From Platanthera guangdongensis (lineage: Eukaryota > Streptophyta > Magnoliopsida > Asparagales > Orchidaceae), in contig CM077166.1 of assembly GCA_039583875.1 (NCBI GenBank), forward strand, positions 88,844,564-88,908,563: 64,000 bases of DNA. Direction: 5' to 3'. The translations under genes were made by a program, and so were the position numbers. Positions 43,917 through 52,417 of this stretch are shown piece by piece. Positions within the stretch are counted from its first letter, which is position 1. Every line of letters starts with the position of its first letter. The notes beneath the pieces are model-generated. The model was not told the origin of the DNA. It made no database searches and saw only the letters and a program-made list of their open reading frames with translations.

Positions 43917-45444
43917 TGTGTGAGTTTTCTCAAGTATCGATCTCTCAAGGAACACAGTAAGGTGGAGTTAATTTTAAGGAGGACTTGAGATTGAAGTCCT
44001 TAGGTCGGCAGTAACGATGGGTGTTTTGATATTGCGGACAAAGAAAATAAAACACTATCAACTACTCCTATGCAACGCCACTATGCGATGCTTCGCCAGG
44101 CAGGATGGAAGACTAGTCGGGCCGCTATGCACCAAATCACTAGGCGGATGGGCGAGTAGGCTTGCAGATGAGGTGATGAGAATGGAGGAATGAGGGTTGT
44201 GAGCACCTCTTCGCTACGCACTCCACTAGCAATTGCTAGTGCGGCAAGGGTGGATGGTGGTGGATGAAATATGGCGCTACTCGAGCAACTTAGACAGTAA
44301 AATGAAATAGGAATATCATAGACATGAAACACATAACATATACAACCAAAGTGCACTTCATCAATATAAATAGATTTAAACACCAATATTCAACAAGAAA
44401 GCAAGAACAAGTCAAGAGATCGACCGAATCCGAAGTCTTGCTGAGGATTTACGGTTGGAATAGTCGAGTTATCAATCCGCGTCCAAGCTCGGTCCTCAAC
44501 TGCGTCCGGGGTAGAGAAGGGTTGTCACCACCTTCCAATGGCCCATCTTCTTCGTGTCACGATAGCAGATGAAAGTTTCAAGCTTCCCTTTTGCTTGTTG
44601 GCGACGGAGTCAAACCCTACTTGAAGCTCACAGATGAAGGAGAAGGTCGAGAGGAAGCTCCGGCTTGGATTTGGCGGTGAAAGCTTTCCCGGAGCACCTC
44701 CCTAGGGTGGAAGATGATGAAAAACGGCGGAAAACAGTGAAGAAATGTCAATCTCCGGATTCTTTCTGTGATTCTCCCGGATTAGGGCGAGATCTGCATA
44801 TTTATAGAAAACAGAAATGAACAATGCAAATGATCACGGGCGCACGACCAATGGTCGTGCGCACTATGTCTAGTGATCGTGCGCACAAGCATGGCAGATT
44901 AGGAAGAAGAACTGGGATAATGCGCACGAGCAGTGGCGCACGACCAGTGGTCGTGCACACTAAGTTCAATGGTCGTGCGATTACCCCAGACAGGACTCCA
45001 GAAAAGAGGAATCAATGCACACGATCAGTGGCGCATGACCGGTGGTCGTGCGCACTAGGTCGAGTGGTTGTACGATTACCCCAGGCAGATTTTGGAAAAC
45101 GAAGAGTAGTGCTCACGATCAGGGGCGCACGAACAGTGGTCGTGCGCATTAGATCCCATGATAGTGCGCAGTATTCTTGTTTCACAACCATCCCGGAACA
45201 AGCACACGACCCCTGTATCGATAGGAAAAACAAATCACTAATCTGTGCAGACATTCCAGGCAATCACAAAAAGGAGTACAAACAATAAAAGTAACAAAAT
45301 ACACAACCACGAGCATAAATGTGCACTTACTCATAAAAAGAACATAATAATAAATATGAACAAATAAAGCTCTAAAGTGAAGTGCATCAACGAGAAAACA
45401 AGCCCAGATGAGTCCGAAAATAGGTATATAAAATGGACTCATCA
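43917..45444 (-). repeat. NA-Athila 5' LTR, main part
   Basis: Resumes the LTR broken at 18704; total length 1576 bp against 1586 bp for the other LTR. It contains the four-dyad array (44840-45142) and TATAAATA at 44799-44806. It ends TGATGAGTCC (45444, minus). Confidence 0.8.
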
Positions 45445-45566
45445 CACCCCCAGACTTAACTGTTTGCGCGTCCCGAGCAAACAAAATCTGAGCAGATAGG
45501 GAAAATTACTAGCTAGCGGATAGCTTTAAGGAAATGAAGGGAAAATTACTTAACTGTTTGCGCGTC
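45445..45566. other. Second NA-Athila internal fragment and deletion junction with templated filler
   Basis: 45445-45512 repeats the internal 3' end of NA-Athila (compare 15319-15387). It is followed by about 54 bp of filler (45513-45566) and then by Tekay-1 LTR sequence. The filler contains copies of flanking sequence: AAGGAAATGAAGG (45528-45540, as at 45653-45665), AGGGAAAATTACT (45538-45550, as at 45498-45510) and ACTTAACTGTTTGCGCGTC (45548-45566, as at 45454-45472). Confidence 0.78.
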
Positions 45567-46292
45567 TCTGAAGCTCCGCTGGCGGCCGAATCTAGCTTCC
45601 TTCTTCTTCCTTGATCTCCCCTCTCTCTAAAAGTTTAGAAAGAGAATGCTTAAAGGAAATGAAGGCTTTCCAACCCTATTCCCGGGTATATACCAGCAAG
45701 AACAGCCCTGAGCTGTTAGATCCCAAAATAAGGAAACGGTCGACCACGATTCGGACTTGAAATCCAAAACCTTGGCCGAACACGGCTTGTGACACACCCG
45801 TGTCCAAGGTCGTGTTCCCCATTCACCGTCGAAACCGATGCATCATGAAAAGTACACGGGCTCTCGATATGCCCATGTCAGGCTTGACACGCCCGTGTCA
45901 TCCAGTACACGCCCGTGTTGCCAGGCATGTTCCTCCATCGGCACAGGACCAAAAATGTCCCACAAGGGACACGGGTCCTCAACACACCCGTGTCATAATT
46001 GACATGCCCATGTATACCCATACATGCCTGTATGCTAACACCGTGTGTCTCCCACGACACGGCCTGGCCTTCACCCCGAGAAGGACACGGCCTGGGACAC
46101 GCCCGTGTCTCAGGCCGTGTTCCCTTCTCGATAATCGTCGACTCCAAATTCATCGACCACTCGGCCAGATCGTCGACCCGAGCACGACACGCCCCTGGGA
46201 CATGCCCGTGTCCCAGGTCGTGTGACCCATACCAAGTTCCAAACTTGGCTCAAAATACCACCCGTCGCTCTTTTGAGTTTCGGGGCGTTACA
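45567..46292 (-). repeat. Tekay-1 5' LTR remnant
   Basis: Corresponds to 12880-13584 of the 3' LTR; the 3' two thirds of this LTR are deleted. It ends TGTAACGCCCCG (46292, minus). The U3 dyad cores remain, for example at about 46098 (CTGGGA with TCTCAG) and 46203. CTGTT at 46293-46297 is the right target duplication. Confidence 0.8.
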
Positions 46293-46297
46293 CTGTT

Positions 46298-46954
46298 AAC
46301 TCGTGGAGCGTCAAAATTAGCATGGTTAAATCTACAATTTACGCCAAAATGACTAATTTTACCACAGCAGCAATAGTCAAACCTGTTGTATCTTCTCTTG
46401 TATACCTGCTTTCGTTTTATACGAGAGGTGTAGAAGGGGATGAAGAATTGGAGGTGAAATCCTCCTGATTGCAGCACACACAAGGCTTCTTAATTACCTT
46501 AGCCTTAGGTATGACAGTTTTGGCTTTCAATGCCTTCTTAAAATTATGTCCATGAACAAAGGACCATACTCTTTTAGTGTTACCTCTTCGTAAGGAGCCT
46601 TAAAAACAATGGCCCCAAAGTCTCGGGGACGGGTCCATCCTTGATAGCACTTCTTAGTATCTACATAGGTAGGCCTAGCGAAGTGCCCATAGGACTTCTT
46701 GATTCAAATGTATTCATGGGGAAAATCACCTTCTTAAAGGTGGGTAACTCTGAGGTGCCTTCCGTCTACATTTGGCGGTTGCTATCTTAGTAGCCTTGCC
46801 TTTTTCAGCTATGTGGCCAAGACCACTACCCTTCTTTGGAGATGAAAATTCATCGATGAGAGGGAGAATAGTTCTCAGCTTGGAGTAGGTTTCAACAAGT
46901 TTCCTCTCCACAAAGAGCTTTTCTTCTAGCTCATCTAAGTTTTTATCCTTTAGG
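46298..46954 (-). pseudogene. gag: Copia-1 gag C-terminal part
   Basis: Minus-strand coding: S-L-K-D-K-N-L-D-E-L-E-E-K-L-F, a coiled-coil-like stretch near 46900, then a degraded region and a second zinc-knuckle-like Y-C-C-C-G-K-I-S-H-F-G-V-N-C near 46370, whose first Cys appears lost. It continues in frame into 11507 across the Tekay-1 insertion. Stops and shifts are present. Confidence 0.65.
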
Positions 46955-46959
46955 CTTAA

Positions 46960-48795
46960 TGTTTGGTTTTGTATCCACATTAACCTAGATTTGTTTGAAG
47001 TCACGCTTGAACTAAGATGAATTAAGTATGTATTTGATGCTATTTTTCAGTTGAGTGCTTGCAGGTCATTATTTTTAAGTGTATACCAATATCAGTTTAC
47101 ATTGAGTCACGAAACACATGACCATACAATGTAATCCCTCATTGTGTGATCCATGGTGTTGGCTCACGTGTAACCTCTCTATTGGGATACACTTCATTTT
47201 CAAGTACAAAGAATTGGAAGAAAGGAAGGGTTGCTGGGGTTTGAAGAAAGAAGAAAAGAAAATTTTCGTAAAGATTTTTCCTAAGTATATTTTTCGAAAA
47301 AGGGGTTAGTTTTTCGAAATGGGTAAGTAATTTTTACGAGAAAGCATTGCTGTTTTCAAAAAATCATTATGACCTTTAGAAAAAGTCTCAAAAAACATCT
47401 AAGTTCTATTTTTCGAAAAATATTTTGAAGATGTTTTCAAAAAACCAAATTTATCTTTCGAAAAAGGAATTCTGTTTTCGAATAATCAAATTCATTTTTC
47501 GAGAAATACAAGATGTTTTCAAAAAGCCAAAACTTCTTTCGAATAATCTATATTCAGCTTAAAGAAATTCTACGTAAAGTCTTTTTCAAAAAGGCTACGT
47601 CATTTTTCAAAAGAAGGTCCTTTTCGAAGAATTATTCTCCTTTCGAAGAATGCAGTTGCATAAAATTCAAACTTCAATTCGTCAATCTGGATTTCATTTG
47701 TCGAATGGAGTTCTTAGTTCACCAACAAATTTCATTCATAATTCATCAAATGGAACTTCTATCAATTCGTCGAACGCAACTTCATTCAATTCATCGAACA
47801 TAACTTTAATTCGTCGAACAAGATTTCATTAGTCGAACGGAGTCCGTAGTTCGTCGAATGAATTTCATTCATAATTTTTCGAATGGAACTTCTGTCAATT
47901 CGTAGAACACAACTTCAGTCAATTCGTCGAACGCAACTTCAATTCGTCGAACAAAATTTCATTTGTTGAACGGACTTCGAAATTAGTTAAACGAGATTTG
48001 AAACTTCGATTTATATTTAATATGATTGATCTTCATTCCTTAAATGATTTCTGTCTGTTAGAAGAAGTTCTCTATAAAGTCTTTTTGATGGATTCACTAA
48101 CACTAATGATAATGTTAATCATAATCTCAAGTCTGAATCGCTGCAAGTTCACGATCAGAAAAAGACGCACGCCGCATTCGTAATTCTTCTCTGAAGCTTC
48201 TTCCTCGATCCAGTGATTCAACAGAAGAATAGATTCTATAGATCTCTGATTAAATTTCTCAAATCATATATTTGATTGTGTTGGATTTAAAGAATTTCAG
48301 ATCGTGTTCTCGCAAGATTTCTTCCTCAACATCTTCATCAACATTTTCAGTTCTCAAGAGGGAAGAAGATTGAAGATTTCAGATCTGAATTTGTGAAGTA
48401 TTATTATTGTAAAACTTTATTTCAATTCTTGTAGGAGTTTTATCTCCGAGCTTGTAGGAAGATTATTCTTTCGAGTGTAGATCCCATTTTGGGGGATTGA
48501 GTTTGTAGTAGTGTGTTTACTCCGAGTATAGGAGTGTTGCTCCGAGTTGTAGGATTGTTTAATCCTAGATATAGTGAAGTAGCCAAGGCTAGTCGTGGTG
48601 CTAGATTGGTGAGGTGGAGAGTGGACGTACCCAAGATTGGGGAACCACTATAATTCCTTATGTCGTCCAGATTGTACTTGATTACTTGCTATGTTTATTC
48701 TCTCAAATTTTTATTCCGCAAAAAGCGCAGACCTCCCCTATTCACCCCCCACCCCCCGCTTTTGTTGATTTAGGTAGACAACTAGATACTTTTCA
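46960..48795 (+). repeat. Solo LTR of the copia-3 family
   Basis: Starts TGTTTGGTTTTGTATCCAC and ends AACTAGATACTTTTCA. It is flanked by CTTAA (46955-46959) and TTTAA (48796-48800), a duplication with one difference. The first 150 bp and the last 300 bp align with the copia-3 LTR (63253 downward, 61318 upward on the minus strand). There is no internal region, so it is the product of LTR-LTR recombination. The target frame of copia-1 gag reads through when it is removed. Confidence 0.78.
47230..47995. repeat. TTTTCGAAAA and TTCGTCGAA arrays in the solo LTR
   Basis: About a dozen copies of TTTTCGAAAA or close variants (47270-47645) are followed by about a dozen AATTCGTCGAAC-type copies (47675-47985). 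Both are palindromes or near-palindromes around TCGA. Confidence 0.72.
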
Positions 48796-48800
48796 TTTAA

Positions 48801-49300
48801 TGTCTCAGCCAAGCATTTTGACTCATCTTTCAAGGAGTGGCCTTCATCTATGAGGGGAAGTAATTTTGCAAGTTCCTCCTTTAGACTTATTTCCACTGCC
48901 TTGAGGGAGGCAATAACATTTGCTTTCATTTTGACTAACTTGCAGCATTAGTCAAAACCTTTCAAAAGTTCATGATGTTGAGCCATCAAGTAGGAATCAT
49001 CTTCCTCAGAAGAATAGCCTTCATGACCATTAGTTTATTTTTCCAATTCATAGAGTATCGTGTGAGAGATTACCTTCCTATGATAATCGGAGTCGCCAAC
49101 TTCCTCGTCTAATCGATCCAAAAGCCCGAAGTAAGCTTCCTCAATCTCTTAACTAGACTCACTAGAGTCACTATCGCTGAGAGTCTTAAACTTCTTGGTG
49201 ATGAAGCTCTTTTCTTATTTCCTCTAGCCCTTGAAGGATCTCTTCTCCTCTTTCTTATATCCTTCCTTCTTTTTGTATGGACACTCCGGAATCATGTGCC
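48801..49300 (-). pseudogene. gag: Copia-1 gag middle part with coiled coil
   Basis: The minus strand begins, after the copia-2 duplication, with the second half of a zinc knuckle (G-H-M-I-P-E-C-P-Y-K-K-K) and a Lys-rich segment. A Ser/Asp/Glu-rich region follows, then E-E-L-A-K-L-L-P-L-I-D-E near 48860, which looks like a coiled coil. The first half of the knuckle lies at 57013-57040, across copia-2. Confidence 0.68.
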
Positions 49301-49494
49301 CTGTCTGTTGGATCCCTAGTTGGATTTGGGCTAGGTTTACTAATTAGGATGTCTGACCCACAATATATAACCAGGGTCATGTGTTTTGAGTCTAAGAGTT
49401 TAGGCTAAGTCTTTAGGTTTAACCTTAAATGGACCAGCCTGCAGAAGACCTCAGATTGACTCAAGACTTAGAAGAAATCAAGTTCAGTATATAA

Positions 49495-49860
49495 GTTCGA
49501 CGTTCGTCGAACTCAGCTCAATGATCTTCGATCGCTGATCGACGAACTCAGAGCTAATTCTCTGAGTTGAGCTCGACAATATTCGAGCTCAGGTCGACGA
49601 AGTCTGGATTCCAACTTCAACACATTCTTTCCAGATTACTTTCGCTGAACGTAGCTCGACGAAGACAGATTATCAGCTCGACGAACTTAGATTGCAAAAT
49701 TGCAAAGTTATTCACAGAATGCAGTTCGTTGTGCTCAGGTCGACGAACTTGGATCTTAGGTCGACGAACAAGTTTTCTCAGGTCAACGAACAGGATTTCT
49801 CAGCTCGACGAACTTGGATCTCAGGTCGACGAAATCTGTTCTATGGTCGACGATTTCTGT
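49495..49860. repeat. TCGACGAA array in copia-2 U3
   Basis: About a dozen copies of (AG)(C/G)TCGACGAA(C) at 20-30 bp spacing, alternating with GGATCTCAG. The 3' LTR has the equivalent at 55590-55950. Confidence 0.75.
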
Positions 49861-50133
49861 TGCAGTTCCAGACTTAGAATTTTCCTCATTTTCTGTCCAT
49901 ATTCCATATATTATTTAGCAATAATTTCCTGAGCAATTATTACACATATTCTCTAAATATAGCCGTTATTGGCAGCATTAATTATGGTCTTCATCAGGTT
50001 AATTACTTGCTTAATTAAATGGGATAGTTGGGAAACTCATTAAAGACATTCTTCTCCAGCCAATTTTCATTCTCCAGGTAATCAACAATTAATGTAGAGA
50101 ATTCAAAATTCAAAGGTGAATTTTGATAGAAAA

Positions 50134-50141
50134 TATAAAAG
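50134..50141 (+). promoter_or_regulatory. TATA-like box of copia-2 5' LTR
   Basis: TATAAAAG, about 280 bp after the U3 array. The alternative at 50493 lies in a stretch shared with 5223 and 56591. Confidence 0.35.
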
Positions 50142-50887
50142 CGATTTTTCTCTTTTCAGATAGACAGCAAGTAATAGAGAAAAACAGATATACAAAAAAC
50201 AGTTTCAGACATTCTCCGTGCAGAAAACACATGTTTTTACATTGATCTTTCTGAAGAAGAAAAACAACAAACACAAAATCTAGAGTCTCCTTCAACTTCA
50301 AATCCGAGAGCTTTCAAGGACAATAATCTCTGAATCAGTCACAAGTTCCTGGATCATTTCAAGTCAATGCTGAAGACCTACACCCTGTGCAATGCTCCAA
50401 GTGATACTGAGGAGTCTTGACAACAACAATCCACTAAGTCTTCTCAGTTGTTTGAGAAAGAGAAGATTCATCAAATCTCTCTCCCCCTCCTGTATAAAGG
50501 GTTTATTTGGTTTTTGGGTACCTGATCAAAAGCTCAAAGGGTTGTGCGATCTCCCTATAAATAGATCTTGTGGTTACAGTCACCTGATCAAAAACTTGCT
50601 AGTGGATTCCTACCAGGGTTGTAGATGAGTGGATGTACCCAGGTTGGGGAACCACTATAAAATTTCTTTTGTTGTCTGGTTGCCCTTTTTCTTGTTGTTC
50701 TTACTGTGGCTGTGATTGATTAGCCTGTTGTGCTGTGGTAGATTAGATTAGATTATGTTTCCTTTTTATTCCTACTACTGGTTTCACTAATATATTCTGA
50801 TAATATTTTAAACAGACAAAAACTTTTATTACTCTATTCACACCCCCTCCCTCTAGAGTAAATCAGATCTAACCCCTATCTTTCAAT

Positions 50888-50899
50888 TGGTATCAGAGC
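50888..50899 (+). other. Primer-binding site of copia-2
   Basis: TGGTATCAGAGC two bases after the LTR end, an exact match to the 3' end complement of initiator tRNA-Met over these 12 bases. Confidence 0.85.
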
Positions 50900-50991
50900 G
50901 GGTTCCTTTGGTTGTACAAGCTAACACTTGAACCAAAAGATCCTTTGTTATATCTGATCTTCATTTCCCCTAGTTTTTTTTATTTCACAGC

Positions 50992-51711
50992 ATGCCACAG
51001 AATAAAGATTATGCAAGCATTAGACCTCTAGTCTGTAACTTGAATAAATTTGCAATCTGGAAAGCAAGAATTAGGATGTATATGAATTCTATTGATGAGT
51101 ACATATATAATTCTATTTTGACAGGTCCTCCTCAACCTACAGCTGCTACATCTACCTCTACTTCAAGCACTCATGCTGTTCCACCACCTGAGTGGACAGA
51201 TGCTCAGAAAAAGGCAAATATTGCAAATACAAAGGCCATGAATATATTGGCTCAGACTATGTCAGATGACATATTTCAGAAAGTTGCTGAATGCACATCT
51301 GTAAAATCCATCTGGGACTCTCTAATCCAGATGGTTGTTGGATCAGTTGATGAGAGGAAAGACAGAAGATCAACTCTCATCTCCAAGTATGAGAACTTTA
51401 AGAAGGAAGAATCAGAATCTATTAGTGATATGTATAACATATTAAGTTCAATTATCAGTGTTCTGAAGACCTTGGACAAAGGCATCTCTCTCACTGAGGT
51501 CAATGACAAGATCCTCATGTGCTTCCCAAGCTCATGGGATTCCAGGATATGGCCAATTAAGGAGGCCAGAAGCTTGAATAAGATTTCCACAGAATCTCTC
51601 CTGGGAAAGCTCAAATCATATGAGCAACTGTTAAAGTCCAGAGAAGTTGTAGAGCAGAAGACTCCTACAATAACAGGAAAGGAGCACAACATAGCCTTTA
51701 AAGCTACAGCT
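50992..51711 (+). CDS. gag: Copia-2 gag, C-terminally truncated
   Basis: ATG at 50992 begins M-P-Q-N-K-D-Y. A copia gag region (UBN2-type) is recognisable: F-A-I-W-K-A-R-I-R-M-Y near residue 20, W-T-D-A-Q-K-K-A-N near 65, K-S-I-W-D-S-L near 105 and E-S-I-S-D-M-Y near 145. Gag forms the particle shell. After about residue 240 (I-A-F-K-A) the sequence jumps to RNase H in another frame, so the open frame runs on to a stop at 51756 with foreign residues. The zinc knuckle and all following enzymes are absent. Upstream of the junction the frame is intact. Confidence 0.8.
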
Positions 51712-52028
51712 CGAGTTGCGATTCCCAGATGCTGTGGATTCAGAACCAACTCTTAGATTATGGCTTCAACTTAAATAATTCAGCCTTACTATGTGATAAC
51801 ACAAGTGCAATTTCCATTGCACAAAATCCAGTGCATCATTGTAGAACTAAGCATATAGACACCAAGTATAATTTTATAAGAGAGTGTGTGGGCAAAAATA
51901 AAATTAAGCTTGTCTACATCTACACTGATTTGCAATGAACGGACATCTTCACAAAACCCTTGGATGAAAGGAATCATCCATTCATTATAAATCAGCTTGG
52001 TATGATCAATGGAGAGGCCTTAATTTAA
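51712..52028 (+). pseudogene. pol: Copia-2 RNase H C-terminus
   Basis: Reads S-S-C-D-S-Q-M-L-W-I-Q-N-Q-L and C-D-N-T-S-A-I-S-I-A-Q-N-P-V-H-H-C-R-T-K-H-I-D, the last third of copia RNase H. A TGA at 51936-51938 interrupts it before T-D-I-F-T-K-P-L; it ends at TAA 52026-52028. It is out of frame with gag upstream. Confidence 0.8.
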
Positions 52029-52400
52029 ATTTCTGTCTGCGGTCGAAGAATTTGCCTCAATTCGTCGAATGGAGATCGACGAACTGAGAAGAGTTCTTGA
52101 TAAATTCGTCGAACTGAGATCGACGAACTCTCTATGTGTGAAGTTCTATTTGTCGAATGGAGATCGACGATATTGCTTCAGAAACTTTTCGTCGAACTGA
52201 ACTCCACGAAATATTTTCACTTTTTCTGACTAAGATCGACGAATTCTTTTGTCAATAAAATATTTCGTCGAACCAGATCGAAGAATTTTTATTATTCGTC
52301 GGACGGAGTCTGCCGCTTCATATTATGAAAACCATATATCTAGGTTTTCTTCGAGCTCCATCCCGGGCTTTTGTTCCCCTGCACTTGATCTCTTTGTTTT
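52029..52400 (+). other. Spacer with TCGACGA repeats
   Basis: No coding frame is seen. 52040-52310 holds about ten TCGTCGAA/TCGACGAA motifs like those in the LTR, here inside the element between RNase H and the extra frame. Confidence 0.6.
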
Positions 52401-52407
52401 TTATTGT

Positions 52408-52409
52408 AG
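52408..52409 (+). promoter_or_regulatory. Possible 3' splice site before the extra frame
   Basis: A T-rich run followed by TTATTGTAG|G lies nine bases before the first ATG of the extra frame. Such frames downstream of pol are expected to need a spliced RNA. This is motif inference only. Confidence 0.35.
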
Positions 52410-52417
52410 GCGAACGA

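Larger units (their letters stand above)
13733..45512 (-). mobile_element. Pol-less Athila-like element (NA-Athila) with nested inserts
   Basis: LTRs of about 1.58 kb (13733-15318; 18657-18704 plus 43917-45444) flank a 3.3-kb internal region (15319-18656) with a tRNA-Asp-type primer site and a polypurine tract but no protease, RT or integrase. The internal part carries two small frames (18117-18449, 17091-18059). Beyond the 5' LTR another copy of the internal 3' end starts (45445-45512), so this was once a tandem LTR-internal-LTR-internal array. The right target duplication was lost by deletion. Movement would have needed enzymes from another element. Confidence 0.72.
11513..46292 (-). mobile_element. 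Tekay-1 chromovirus-like element with nested inserts
   Basis: Outer boundaries are LTR termini on both sides with the same 5-bp duplication CTGTT. What is left of Tekay-1 itself is the 3' LTR (11513-13584), a chromodomain tail with polypurine tract (13585-13732), and a 5' LTR remnant (45567-46292). Everything between is a nested insertion or was lost in the deletion at 45511-45566. The left terminal TG has mutated to TA (TATAACACCC). Confidence 0.8.
49306..50885 (+). repeat. Copia-2 5' LTR
   Basis: Starts TGTTGGATCC and ends CCCTATCTTTCA. A TCGACGA array is at 49495-49860; TATA candidates are at 50134-50141 (TATAAAAG) and 50493-50499 (TATAAAG). Confidence 0.83.
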
